Assembly (NCBI GenBank): GCA_900543675.1
Contig: UQRY01000023.1
Span: forward strand, 1-31,439
Reading direction: 5' to 3'
DNA: 31,439 nucleotides
DNA from: an uncultured Mycoplasmatota bacterium
Lineage (GTDB): Bacteria; Bacillota_I; Bacilli_A; RF39; UBA660
Both the position numbers and the translations under genes were made by a program. Of the stretch, positions 1 through 8,551 are shown in pieces. The notes under the pieces were generated by a model that worked only from the letters and a program-made list of their open reading frames with translations, ran no database searches and was not told the DNA's origin. The stretch's first letter is position 1, and the number at the start of each line of letters is the position of its first letter.

Positions 1-55
1 CTTGTAAATTAAATGTTACTTCATAAACCTGCATTTAGTCTAAAAATTCACGTAT

Positions 56-109
56 ACTGTAATCATTTTGTGATAATGTCATGTTATATATTTTTTTGAA
101 AATGTCAGT
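56..109 (+). repeat. Left terminal inverted repeat of the IS, two transposase-site-like motifs
   Basis: Starts ACTGT at 56 and includes GATAATGTCATG (72-83) and GAAAATGTCAGT (98-109). It matches the reverse complement of the right end in the same register. The repeated 12-mers probably are transposase binding sites (inference). Confidence 0.7.
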
Positions 110-112
110 CTA

Positions 113-140
113 TGGTATAATATGCTCCTTGTGAAAGGAG
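113..140 (+). promoter_or_regulatory. Probable extended -10 promoter and RBS of the transposase
   Basis: TGGTATAAT at 113-121 is an extended -10 element; no good -35 is seen at 17 bp. The ribosome binding site GAAAGGAG lies at 133-140, nine bases before the ATG at 150. The promoter lies just inside the left inverted repeat, so transposase binding there could repress it (inference). Confidence 0.5.
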
Positions 141-149
141 TAATCACAT

Positions 150-1484
150 ATGAATAACGAAAGGATTACATTAACTATGAAAGAACAAGGAATGAATGAT
201 ATTTTAGTAAAATTAATCACTGGGGAAATTAAAACCTCTGATGCCGTTAGACTAACCGGTCTATCTGAAAGACAAATTTACAGAAAGAAAAAAGCTTATA
301 GATTATATGGAGTTCAAAGTATCCCACATAAAAGCAAAAACAAATCTACTGGCAAAGGTTATTCTAATAATCTTAAAAAGAAAATAGTAGACTTATATCT
401 CAATGAATATAGCGGATGGAATTTCCATCATTTTAATGATGATTTAGAAGATTTCCACTATATAGTTGTTTCTGACTCTTTTATTTACACTTTGCTTACT
501 TCTAATGGCATTGAATCACCATGTAAGTATAAAAAGCGGAAATCCTCTCATCCTCCAAGGGAAAGAAAGGAATATGCTGGTGAATTAGTACAGATTGATG
601 CTTCCAAGCACAAATGGTTTTATGGCGATGATAACTATTATTATCTTCATGGTGCCATTGATGACGCTACTGGTAAGGTTACTGGTGCCTACTTCGATTA
701 TCAAGAAAATATATTTGGATATCAAATGGTTATGATGCAAACTATGAAAGGTGATGGAATACCTGAATGTCTGTATTCAGATTACAGAACTGTATTTAAA
801 TCTAACAAGCGTGAGCTTACTTTGGAAGAAGAATTAAATGGGAAACAAATAAAAAATACCAGATTCGCTAATATGTTAGAGCACATAGGAACTGATATTA
901 TTTCTACCATGAATCCGAGAGCTAAAGGTAGAGTTAAACGTCTATGGAGAACTTTTCAAGATCGTTTATATAAAGAACTCAAAAAGAAAAATATCACAAC
1001 AATTGAAGAGGCAAATCGATATTTAACAGATATATTCATCCCAAAATATAATGCTAGATTTGCTCTTCCAATTGATAATAACAAAAATAAGTTTATATGT
1101 CTAGACAAAGATTTTGATTATAACAAAGAACTCGCTGTTTGGAGTGAACATAAAGTTTATCATAATTCTTATTTAAAATATGATAAATCATATCACATTA
1201 TTATGAAAGATAATAAAAAATATTACCTTCCCACATCTGGAAAAGTAAAAGTTTATACTTTTCTAGATGGAACAAAACATATTTTATATAATGAAGAATG
1301 GTATGATATTAAAATAATAAAAGACTTAAAAATAATCAATCAATCAACCATGAAAGAATCCAAAAGTAAAGAACAAATCAATTTATCAAAATCACATAAG
1401 CCAAACGCATCACCGTGGAGAAAAGGACTGCCACCAGTGGTATCACATCAATCTATGTACTATGCATTAACTCACGGATGTTAG
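150..1484 (+). CDS. IS1202/ISNCY-family DDE transposase, probable catalytic Glu replaced by Lys
   Basis: 444 residues. An N-terminal helix-turn-helix (about 25-50; TSDAVRLTGLSERQIYR) is followed by an RNase H-like DDE core. Family landmarks are QIDASKHKWF with D150, IDDATG at 170-175, LYSDYRTVF with D211, and NPRAKGRVKRLWRTFQDRL at about 255-273. In relatives as I know them the last motif reads GRVER, and that Glu is the third acidic residue of the DDE triad. Here residue 263 is Lys (AAA at 936-938), one G-to-A change from GAA. The reading frame is otherwise intact, and the C-terminus keeps a HKPxxxPWRK-like tail. So this copy is full length but may be inactive unless another Glu substitutes. 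The start is fixed by the GAAAGGAG site. Confidence 0.85.
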   Translation: MNNERITLTMKEQGMNDILVKLITGEIKTSDAVRLTGLSERQIYRKKKAYRLYGVQSIPHKSKNKSTGKGYSNNLKKKIVDLYLNEYSGWNFHHFNDDLEDFHYIVVSDSFIYTLLTSNGIESPCKYKKRKSSHPPRERKEYAGELVQIDASKHKWFYGDDNYYYLHGAIDDATGKVTGAYFDYQENIFGYQMVMMQTMKGDGIPECLYSDYRTVFKSNKRELTLEEELNGKQIKNTRFANMLEHIGTDIISTMNPRAKGRVKRLWRTFQDRLYKELKKKNITTIEEANRYLTDIFIPKYNARFALPIDNNKNKFICLDKDFDYNKELAVWSEHKVYHNSYLKYDKSYHIIMKDNKKYYLPTSGKVKVYTFLDGTKHILYNEEWYDIKIIKDLKIINQSTMKESKSKEQINLSKSHKPNASPWRKGLPPVVSHQSMYYALTHGC

Positions 1485-1543
1485 TCAAGAGTGCGAAAGC
1501 ATTTATCTTGACTCTTGACTAACTAGTATTTGTACAATATAAA

Positions 1544-1570
1544 AACATCAAAAGTTCTCCTTTTGATGTT
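1544..1570. other. Perfect hairpin inside the IS right end
   Basis: AACATCAAAAG (1544-1554), a 5-base loop, then CTTTTGATGTT (1560-1570): an 11-bp perfect stem 60 bases after the transposase stop. No T-run follows on either strand, so it is not a classical terminator. It may shield the transposase gene from outside transcription or help termination. Confidence 0.6.
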
Positions 1571-1586
1571 ATCTAAAATAGACAAT

Positions 1587-1639
1587 ACTGACATTTTCTA
1601 AAAATTAAAGACCTGACATTTTCAGAAAAATTTGACAGT
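1587..1639 (-). repeat. Right terminal inverted repeat of the IS
   Basis: Contains ACTGACATTTTC (1587-1598) and CCTGACATTTTC (1612-1623) and ends TTTGACAGT (1631-1639), the inverse of the left end. Confidence 0.7.
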
Positions 1640-1669
1640 AAAATGACTTTCTTTTATCCATCGTCATTT

Positions 1670-1703
1670 AAAAAAGGCTTTACTACCTTTCGAGTAAAGC
1701 CCT
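1670..1703 (-). terminator. Rho-independent terminator after the 316-residue membrane protein gene
   Basis: On the minus strand GGCTTTACT and AGTAAAGCC (1693-1701 and 1676-1684 on plus) form a 9-bp stem with an 8-base loop, followed by about six T. It lies a few bases after the stop codon at 1708. Confidence 0.85.
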
Positions 1704-1707
1704 TTAA

Positions 1708-2658
1708 TTATGATTGTAAGTTCCAAATCGTATTATCCCTTCGATCACCACTATCACTATAACGTAATTGATTATCTCCTTCAATGACATAGGTACGAAG
1801 AAAAACCGAATTAACATTTACAATAATCTTGTCATACTGTAGATAAAAACTACCACTTCTTTCCGAAGTACCACGTTTTTCAAGTACAGAACCATCTGCA
1901 GAAAGAGTAATTGATTCATCACCATACACATAAGTACCATACGAAATTTTATATTTTGAATTATAAATACCTGTTTGATCCTTCTGCAAAACATTTGAGC
2001 GAATCTCATCTACTTTAGAAGTTACAGAACTAGAATTTTGCTCAGTGTGTTTAGCATCAATTTTATTTATACTATTGGCGATTTTCTCTTCTTCAATCGT
2101 ATAAAAATCCATAGCTTGATCAATTAACACAAAAGCCTGATCCAAATCGTCTGTCACCACTTGTTCAATCTCGTTAGCTTTGTCCAAGATATCTTTAATG
2201 GAAAGATAAGTAGAACTATTTGTATTTTTAATAAAATATTCGACTTTATCTTCTTCAATATTGTATAAATAGTGGACACTCAATGAATCATATTCTTCAC
2301 TTGCTTCTACTGTATCCCCAGAAATATTTAATAAGACTATTTGATAATCGTTATTTTTATCTAAATATTTTAATACAAAGACAGGATTTTCTTGATTTTC
2401 CATATCTAGAAACAATCCCATTACTTCTGAGATATCTTCTTGATTAAAAATATGATTGGTTAAGTACTCCTCATATAATTGTCGATAAGTAATTTCTTCT
2501 GGTTCTTCTTTACGCTCAGTTTCTTCTGTATCACGATTGCCACTCATTTCTTGTTCTTCCTCTTCAGGAAATAAATATGGTTTAGCAATAACAAACCCCA
2601 ACGCTAAAGCTAAAACAACGATAATCGCAATTAATACGACCGTTAACTTCTTATTCAT
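1708..2658 (-). CDS. Membrane-anchored extracellular protein of unknown function
   Basis: 316 residues from ATG at 2658, chosen because AAAGGAG sits 8-14 bases before it. An open frame upstream to 2850 runs into glyQS and lacks a ribosome site. The N-terminus is MNKK followed by a hydrophobic segment (about 5-27), then a very acidic Glu-rich linker (about 33-55). This predicts a single-pass protein or uncleaved signal anchor with the bulk outside the cell. The C-terminal third (residues about 225-316) is Ser/Thr/Tyr-rich and looks beta-strand rich (SYGTYVYGDESITLSADGSV). I do not recognise a named family. It follows glyQS after a terminator and has its own terminator, so it is probably its own unit. 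Confidence 0.75.
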   Translation of the reverse strand: MNKKLTVVLIAIIVVLALALGFVIAKPYLFPEEEEQEMSGNRDTEETERKEEPEEITYRQLYEEYLTNHIFNQEDISEVMGLFLDMENQENPVFVLKYLDKNNDYQIVLLNISGDTVEASEEYDSLSVHYLYNIEEDKVEYFIKNTNSSTYLSIKDILDKANEIEQVVTDDLDQAFVLIDQAMDFYTIEEEKIANSINKIDAKHTEQNSSSVTSKVDEIRSNVLQKDQTGIYNSKYKISYGTYVYGDESITLSADGSVLEKRGTSERSGSFYLQYDKIIVNVNSVFLRTYVIEGDNQLRYSDSGDRRDNTIWNLQS

Positions 2659-2719
2659 ACCCCTACTCCTTTCGAAATTAATTATATCACAAATAAGTAA
2701 AATGCAACAATAAAAGCAC

Positions 2720-2763
2720 GAAAAAGAATCACCAGTCACAGTTAAAGTAAACCAAGTGATTCT
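2720..2763 (-). terminator. Rho-independent terminator of the glyQS operon
   Basis: Minus strand AGAATCAC (2763-2756) pairs with GTGATTCT (2732-2725), with a long loop, followed by TTTTT. It begins about 8 bases after the glyQS stop. Confidence 0.75.
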
Positions 2764-2770
2764 ATAATTA

Positions 2771-4147
2771 TTAAAACTTAATTCTTTCTTCGATATAAGA
2801 TATGACTTCATCAAGTGGTAAAGTAACTTGTTCCATCGTATCACGATCACGAATCGTTACTGTATTATTATTTAATGTTTCTTCATCAATAGTAATACAG
2901 AAAGGAGTTCCTGCAACATCCTGACGACGATAACGTTTACCAATATTTCCGGTTTCATCATAGGTAGTCATAAAATTCTTAGCTAACATTTGATAAACTT
3001 CCTTAGCTTTTTCACTATGATACTTCTTCATTAAAGGTAAAACCGCTACCTTATAAGGAGCAAGGAACGGATGAAAATGCATCACTTCTCTGGTTGTGCC
3101 ATCTGCTAATTGTTCTTCTTCATAAGCATTAAACAAAATAGCAAGTACTGTTCTATCTAATCCATAAGTAGACTCAATAATATATGGAATAAATTTCTCA
3201 TTTGTTTCTGGATCTAAATATTCCATTGATGTTTTTGAATATTCTTGATGACGAGTCAAATCATAATTTGTACGATTATGAGTACCATTAATTTCCCCCC
3301 AACCAAATGGGAAATGATACTCGATATCACAAGCTTCTTTGGCATAATGGGCTAACTTTTCATGATCATGAAAACGCAAGTCCTCTTCAGGTATACCTAA
3401 ATCCATATAAAATTTCTTACCATACTCTTTAAAGTAACGATATAACTCACTATCTGTTCCTTCTTTACAGAATGTCTGATACTCCATCTGTTCAAACTCG
3501 ATAGTTCTAAACGTAAAGTTACCAGGCGTGATCTCATTACGGAATGCTTTACCAATCTGTCCAATACTAAAAGGAAGTTTAGTTCTCGTACTACGCAATA
3601 CATTTAAAAAGTTAACATACTCTCCTTGAGCGTTTTCCGGACGTAAGTACACTACGGATTTAGAATCCTCAGTGGTTCCTCTATAGGTTTGAAACATCAA
3701 ATTAAATTCCCTGATACCCGTAAATTCACTCTTACCACAATGTGGACAAGGAACCTTATGTTCTTCGATATAGGCAATCATTTCTTCCTTAGTCATTCCA
3801 TCAGCATGGGCGTTAGGATCAAAATCATCGATCAAATTATCAGCGCGATGTCTCATCTTACAATGTTTACAATCGATTAAAGGATCGGAAAAACTAGCCA
3901 CATGTCCACTCGCTTCCCATACCCTTGGATGCATCAAAATATCCGCATCTACCTCATAAGCATTTTCTCTTTCTTGAATAAAACGTTTACGCCAAGCATC
4001 TTTAATATTATTTTTTAATCTTGAGCCTAGTGGACCATAATCCCAAGTGTTGGCAAGTCCACCATAAATTTCACTTCCCTGAAAAATAAATCCATACTGC
4101 TTACAAAGATTTACCATCTTTTCCATTGTTATCTTTTTTTCACTCAT
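2771..4147 (-). CDS. glyQS: Glycine--tRNA ligase, single-chain (class II)
   Basis: 458 residues, the usual length of the homodimeric GlyRS found in many Firmicutes without the alpha2-beta2 enzyme. It charges tRNA-Gly with glycine in the cytoplasm. Visible landmarks are the N-terminal FIFQGSEIYGG and WDYGPLG motif, the class II motif 2 region around GKAFRNEITPGNFTFRTIEFEQ, and an ESTYGLDRT motif 3. Two CxxC pairs (CKHC and CPHC) in the insertion resemble a zinc ribbon. The C-terminal anticodon-binding domain follows (APYKVAVLPL onward). The ATG at 4147 is preceded by GAGGG and lies one base after the stop of the upstream unknown gene, so the two are co-transcribed from the T-box leader at about 5083. 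The position close to recO is conserved in Bacillus. Confidence 0.97.
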   Translation of the reverse strand: MSEKKITMEKMVNLCKQYGFIFQGSEIYGGLANTWDYGPLGSRLKNNIKDAWRKRFIQERENAYEVDADILMHPRVWEASGHVASFSDPLIDCKHCKMRHRADNLIDDFDPNAHADGMTKEEMIAYIEEHKVPCPHCGKSEFTGIREFNLMFQTYRGTTEDSKSVVYLRPENAQGEYVNFLNVLRSTRTKLPFSIGQIGKAFRNEITPGNFTFRTIEFEQMEYQTFCKEGTDSELYRYFKEYGKKFYMDLGIPEEDLRFHDHEKLAHYAKEACDIEYHFPFGWGEINGTHNRTNYDLTRHQEYSKTSMEYLDPETNEKFIPYIIESTYGLDRTVLAILFNAYEEEQLADGTTREVMHFHPFLAPYKVAVLPLMKKYHSEKAKEVYQMLAKNFMTTYDETGNIGKRYRRQDVAGTPFCITIDEETLNNNTVTIRDRDTMEQVTLPLDEVISYIEERIKF

Positions 4148-4148
4148 T

Positions 4149-4934
4149 CTATATCCCTCTCTTTTTCATATATGACTTTGCTTTTTCTACTACTGAAGGA
4201 GCTAATTGAATCCCTTCTATTTTTAAACTACCTCTATTATAGAGAACAAGTTCTTCCTCATTAAATTTCCCCCAATTAAAGTATCCATTTACTTGAACAA
4301 AGGAATCGATCATGTTGTTCATCATGGTCACTTCTTCTTTCGGAATTGTCTGGTCTAAATTCTCTATTACACTATAATACAAGGCTGGAGGAGTTGGTAG
4401 TAACGGTTCTTCATCAAGAGTAATCCCTTCAGCGGTTGAATAAACCTCTGTAAACGGATGAAGATAAATATGTAAATTCTTTACCGTTTGTTTTTCTAAA
4501 TGTTCCTTCATAAACGTATAAGAATCGCTTCTTCTTTTTTTCGTTAACTCCTCAAAAAAACAAGAAAAATCCTCTATAGCTTTATCGACGAAGCAAACAC
4601 GATAATCCTCCCCTTCATAAAGCTTACATTTTTGATAATGTCCTCGCATATGGGAAGGTAACAAATAAGAATTTCCTTCCTGCTCCGTTAGTAGAAGATG
4701 ATCCTTTGTATTTAACCTAATTAATTCTTCTACATACCGACGCGGCTCATTCTTCGCTAATGCCACCAATTCTTCTACTCTTTCTGGTGTCAAACACTGT
4801 TTTTCGTGTAATAAACTAGCGCGAACATCTAAAACGGGACATTGTCTAGACGAACGATCCTTCTTGATAATATAGGTTTGATTATGCTTTTGGATAGTCA
4901 TATCTCTAACATTATATGTTTGATATTCAGCCAT
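4149..4934 (-). CDS. Unknown protein co-transcribed with glyQS under T-box control
   Basis: 261 residues, start ATG at 4934 behind AGGAGGG. No signal peptide and no membrane segment, so it is cytoplasmic. It is rich in charged residues with a basic C-terminus (SYMKKRGI). I recognise no catalytic motif. The C-terminal half has PPALYYSVIENLDQ and a FNWGKFNEEELVLYNRGSLK stretch that might help in a profile search. It is the first gene after the T-box leader and ends one base before glyQS, so its expression is tied to glycine or glycyl-tRNA supply. A role in glycine metabolism or in GlyRS function is only an inference from position. Confidence 0.85.
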   Translation of the reverse strand: MAEYQTYNVRDMTIQKHNQTYIIKKDRSSRQCPVLDVRASLLHEKQCLTPERVEELVALAKNEPRRYVEELIRLNTKDHLLLTEQEGNSYLLPSHMRGHYQKCKLYEGEDYRVCFVDKAIEDFSCFFEELTKKRRSDSYTFMKEHLEKQTVKNLHIYLHPFTEVYSTAEGITLDEEPLLPTPPALYYSVIENLDQTIPKEEVTMMNNMIDSFVQVNGYFNWGKFNEEELVLYNRGSLKIEGIQLAPSVVEKAKSYMKKRGI

Positions 4935-4950
4935 GTTCTCCCTCCTATAA

Positions 4951-5083
4951 TAGAAAAAACTTCTAGAATAAACTAGGGACGAAAAAGTTTTTCCGCGGTT
5001 CCACCCTATTTATTCTAGAAGAATCACTTTCTTTCATATTGCTCCGACTTTTCCAAGGTCATCATCGCATTTCATTGATTGAA
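4951..5083 (-). promoter_or_regulatory. T-box leader (probably glycine), short form
   Basis: The T-box signature GGTGGAACCGCGG is on the minus strand at 5005-4993. A 12-bp perfect stem (5020-5009 with 4972-4961), extended inward by TAGGG/CCCTA, is followed by GTTTTTTCT and is the terminator. The alternative antiterminator uses the T-box bulge and the downstream TCC. From the promoter, the transcript should start near 5083, so only about 60 bases precede the terminator stem, much less than a usual stem I of about 100. A GGA triplet at 5045-5043, on the 3' side of a small hairpin (GACCTT/AAGTC), is the best specifier candidate and encodes glycine. T-box identity is firm; amino acid assignment comes from glyQS downstream. 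Confidence 0.9.
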
Positions 5084-5089
5084 CAAACT

Positions 5090-5119
5090 TATTATAAAGC
5101 TTTTCCTAAAAAGAAGTCA
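5090..5119 (-). promoter_or_regulatory. Sigma-A promoter of the glycine T-box operon
   Basis: On the minus strand TTGACT is followed after 18 bases by TATAAT, directly downstream of the stop of the YfhO-family gene. No terminator is seen between that gene and this promoter. Confidence 0.7.
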
Positions 5120-5122
5120 AGC

Positions 5123-7789
5123 TTAAACATGAAAATAGATAAAATACGATAAAATATAAATTAATGTACAACCAATATAAAGAACACCAACGACAAGTAG
5201 ATACAATAAAATATAGATAAAATAAGTCATATTTTGTAACCATTTAACATTTAATAGCTTCTGGTAAAGTCCTGTTTTAATCAAAATAATCGTTAGGATT
5301 AACGCGACTAAACTCACAAGTGCAGATATTTTTAATCCAGGTGGAATAAACGTTAAAGTAATATCATTTTCTCCTTGTTCTACTTCAATTCCGATAAAAT
5401 TATCAAATACTTTTAATACTTCGACTTCTTTTCCATTTAGTGTAGCTTGATAACCCTCATTATAAGCAACCGGTAAAAATAAAATTTGTTTGTCTTCACT
5501 TTCTACTTGAACGCGAATTTGATTTTCATGATAATCCACTTTGGTATCAATTTTTTCTTCTTGAACAAACTCTTCATATAATTGATTATCCATTACCCCA
5601 ATCGTCAAGTTATCTACCTCAACATCAGCTAATAATTCGATTTTAATATTGACATGTTCATCTTCAAAGGTTCCTAAATTAATGACGCCATTATTGTAAT
5701 CCGTAAGAGCATTTTTCACATAAAGATTATCATTAATATAAATATTAAATTTCTGATAAATACCCGCATTCGTCGTATTATCTAAATCTTTTAAAATTTC
5801 TAAATACAACGTTTTCTTTCCTTCAACGACAATATCTTTAATTAAATAATTATAAGCATCCTCATCTTTAATTGTATAAGAAATATGTCCATCCTTGGTC
5901 ACTTTCTTTTTGATGTTTTCTAACTCAAATTCATTGATCACTTGAAAAATATCTTGATCTGTTCCAGTAATATCTTGATAAATTTCATTTTGAACCGCAA
6001 AGGAATTATCTTGATCCATAATCTCATCATTCTTGGTTAAAAAGTATCCGTAAGATGGCGTAAGTTTAGCTTGATAGAATTCTAACTTACCAAAAGTATC
6101 TACATACTGATAATATTCATCATCAATCTTGGCTTTAGAAATAATATAACGATTCGCAAGCAAACTGTCTGTAAATAAAGTTCCACCTTTAGAGAACGTC
6201 TTCACCCACATGGAAGAATAACCGAGTTTCTTTAAACTACGTAGATTAGTTCGATCTGTTAAAGAAGTAAAATGATCAAGAGTATGATAGCGCATTACCA
6301 TACCACTATTCATTACATAACTAGAAGTCATATTCTTCACACGATAATAATCGCCTTCTTGATAAGTTTTTTCTAATTTTTGTAAATCTTCATACTGTCC
6401 AGTCAAACGTTCTTGGTCAAAGTCAATGCCTAAATATAGGAAACTACAACACGTAATATGCGTTAAAGTGATAATAACCATTCCACCTATAGAAAGGCGT
6501 TTACCTCTTTTCCAAAGAAAGAAACAGTCACCAAAACTAGCTAAAGTCATAAGGAAAAGATAAAACAATAACCAATGATTCTTAGAAATCGTAAGTGTAC
6601 GCAAATTCATTTGAAAATCTTCATACATATAAACCGTAATACCGATCAAGAAAAGTAAAATGGTAACGACCAAGGTAATAGATAATGCCTTATTTTCTTT
6701 ACCCACCTTTTTTCTATCCGTACAATACTGGAATCCATAACATGCACCGATGATAAGTAAAAACATCATGATAAAACCAAATCGATATGGAAAAAAAGCA
6801 TAGGAACCAAAATGTAAAACCTTATTCAACGGCTCAACAATACAAGGAATCAACATAATTAAAGTAGTTGGGATATACCACGTTAAAAACTCTTGATGAT
6901 ATTTCCATTTTTTAGCAAGGAAAAAGAGCCCTAAATACATGATACCACCGAACATAAAGAACGATAATTTATCGGTAATTGGTCCTGTCCTTGAGTTTAA
7001 AATCTCATTAATATCAAATCCCATTCTAGAAGATACAGAAATTTGTAAATACGAAGGTAAAATGATAACCACCGCTAATAATACACTAAGAACTGTCGCA
7101 ATTCCTAAAGATAAAATAGCTTTTTTACGATCTTCTTTTTCCTTATAGACAAGTAGATAAATAAAAGATGCCAAAAAGATAAAGAATAAAGTCATTATCG
7201 AAACATAAAAACTAAACACCAGTGCTGCAGTTAACGTAACAATATACCACGTAGGTTTTTCCAAATCCAATAACTTTTTTAAGCCAATCATCAACAGTGG
7301 AAAAATATACATGACATCCATCCATGGCGTGATCTGATACATGGCTAAACTATATCCTGAAAAAGCATAGCAAATCGCTAGTAAAACACCAACCCAATTA
7401 GAAAGACGCTTAAAAGTATAGCGAATAAAATAAAGACAAGTCAAACTAGAGAGTAAAATCTTAAAGGCAACAATAAAAGAAACCGCTAAATAGATATCAT
7501 CTCTTGGAAAAAACAAAACTAAGAAACTTAAAGGGCTCAAAATATAATAAGCAAGTATTCCTAAAAAATTAACCGACCCACTTGTCGTAAAATCGACAAG
7601 TAAGGAGGCATTTCCCCAAAAGGAATCATAGAAATGATAATAAAAAGCCGTAATTTGATCATGCATGTCTCCCCAAATTAAAGAATTACCTCCGAAAGGA
7701 AACAAGCCTTTTCCTAGCCAAACAATTAGAAAAATAATACTGACTAAGAGTATGGTGATCCAATACGGTTTCTGTAAAAATTTCTTCAT
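5123..7789 (-). CDS. YfhO-family polytopic membrane protein
   Basis: 888 residues, start ATG at 7789 behind AGAGGT. About a dozen hydrophobic helices fill the first 460 residues and two more lie at the C-terminus. A large, mostly hydrophilic domain lies between (about 465-830), predicted outside the cell. The first loop has GGNSLIWGDMHDQITAFYYHFYDS, a pattern I associate with YfhO (Pfam Bacterial membrane protein YfhO), a GT-C-like family linked in some Firmicutes to glycosylation of lipoteichoic acid or other surface polymers. Substrate cannot be told from sequence. It starts 10 bases after the recO stop, so it is likely read with the era-recO operon. Confidence 0.85.
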   Translation of the reverse strand: MKKFLQKPYWITILLVSIIFLIVWLGKGLFPFGGNSLIWGDMHDQITAFYYHFYDSFWGNASLLVDFTTSGSVNFLGILAYYILSPLSFLVLFFPRDDIYLAVSFIVAFKILLSSLTCLYFIRYTFKRLSNWVGVLLAICYAFSGYSLAMYQITPWMDVMYIFPLLMIGLKKLLDLEKPTWYIVTLTAALVFSFYVSIMTLFFIFLASFIYLLVYKEKEDRKKAILSLGIATVLSVLLAVVIILPSYLQISVSSRMGFDINEILNSRTGPITDKLSFFMFGGIMYLGLFFLAKKWKYHQEFLTWYIPTTLIMLIPCIVEPLNKVLHFGSYAFFPYRFGFIMMFLLIIGACYGFQYCTDRKKVGKENKALSITLVVTILLFLIGITVYMYEDFQMNLRTLTISKNHWLLFYLFLMTLASFGDCFFLWKRGKRLSIGGMVIITLTHITCCSFLYLGIDFDQERLTGQYEDLQKLEKTYQEGDYYRVKNMTSSYVMNSGMVMRYHTLDHFTSLTDRTNLRSLKKLGYSSMWVKTFSKGGTLFTDSLLANRYIISKAKIDDEYYQYVDTFGKLEFYQAKLTPSYGYFLTKNDEIMDQDNSFAVQNEIYQDITGTDQDIFQVINEFELENIKKKVTKDGHISYTIKDEDAYNYLIKDIVVEGKKTLYLEILKDLDNTTNAGIYQKFNIYINDNLYVKNALTDYNNGVINLGTFEDEHVNIKIELLADVEVDNLTIGVMDNQLYEEFVQEEKIDTKVDYHENQIRVQVESEDKQILFLPVAYNEGYQATLNGKEVEVLKVFDNFIGIEVEQGENDITLTFIPPGLKISALVSLVALILTIILIKTGLYQKLLNVKWLQNMTYFIYILLYLLVVGVLYIGCTLIYILSYFIYFHV

Positions 7790-7798
7790 AATATACCT

Positions 7799-8545
7799 CT
7801 ATCCTACTTTGCTAATCTTATTTAAGTTCTTAAGAAAATTCTTGCTTTTTAAATATATTCCAGCATATTTATCATAATATTCATCGATAAACTCACTAAT
7901 TTCTTTTTGTGTTTCTTCTCTAATTTCTAGTTTGGTAATCTTATTAATATCGACATAAAAAAGCATGCGGATTAATTTCACCGTACGGCTACTGTAAAGC
8001 TTCTGATTAGTTAGACAATTCTTACAAAGATATCCGCCATCATTAGCAGAGACCGTGACAATATCCTTTGTACTTCCACAGATACTACACCCGTCTATAA
8101 CAGGCCTAATGCCTAAATAATCGAGTAGCTTTAACTCCAAAATATTTGTCATAATATTTGGTGAATAACCCTCATTAATCTTTTTTAAACTAGCAATCAA
8201 CAACTCAAACACTTCTAAACTGTTACTTTCTTTTACCACCTGTTCACTAAGTTCCAAAAGGAAAGTGGCGTAACTAATCTTTTCGATATCAGAAAGCATT
8301 GTCAAAAAAGGATCTAAAATATCTACAGAACGGAGATTAGAAACTCCATTCTCACGATAAAAAATCGTAAATATCCCATAACTAAACTTTTGACTAACGC
8401 CTCGAAGTTTACTTTTTAAATTACGGCAGCCCTGTGCCATCACACTAACTAATCCGTAATCTTTAGTAAGAATCGTTAAAATCTTGCTAGCTTCACTATA
8501 ATTGGTCTCTTTTAAAACGATTCCTTCTACTTTGATTAGTGCCAA
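7799..8545 (-). CDS. recO: DNA repair protein RecO, TTG start
   Basis: 248 residues. RecO helps load RecA onto SSB-covered single strands with RecF and RecR. The N-terminal OB fold starts at once (IKVEGIVLKETNYSEASKILTILT), and the zinc site is C153/C156 and C174/C177 (CSICG and CKNC). The start is TTG at 8545 because the family begins just before VEGIVL and no ATG is near. The ribosome site there is weak (AAGTGAT), and the gene starts 6 bases after the yqzL stop, so translational coupling is likely. Order era-yqzL-recO-glyQS matches Bacillus subtilis apart from the YfhO gene in between. Confidence 0.95.
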   Translation of the reverse strand: MALIKVEGIVLKETNYSEASKILTILTKDYGLVSVMAQGCRNLKSKLRGVSQKFSYGIFTIFYRENGVSNLRSVDILDPFLTMLSDIEKISYATFLLELSEQVVKESNSLEVFELLIASLKKINEGYSPNIMTNILELKLLDYLGIRPVIDGCSICGSTKDIVTVSANDGGYLCKNCLTNQKLYSSRTVKLIRMLFYVDINKITKLEIREETQKEISEFIDEYYDKYAGIYLKSKNFLKNLNKISKVG

Positions 8546-8551
8546 GAAAAA

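Larger units (their letters stand above)
55..1640 (+). mobile_element. IS1202/ISNCY-type insertion sequence
   Basis: About 1.59 kb element holding one transposase gene, the only plus-strand gene in the window. The outer ends align as inverted repeats: reading inward from about 56 on the left and from about 1639 on the right, both start ACTGT and keep register without gaps for about 28 bases, reaching AATGTCA in both. Each end also carries two copies of a 12-base motif around GAAAATGTCAG (72-83 and 98-109; 1587-1598 and 1612-1623), spaced 26 and 25 bases. I found no convincing target-site duplication in the flanks, so the exact boundaries may be a few bases off. Family assignment rests on the transposase and is from recognition of motifs, not a search. 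Confidence 0.8.

Noticed and set aside
2659..2850. N-terminal extension of the 316-residue membrane protein back to 2850
   Set aside because: It would overlap the 3' end of glyQS and its terminator, and the AAAGGAG site with ATG at 2658 begins directly at a signal-anchor sequence.
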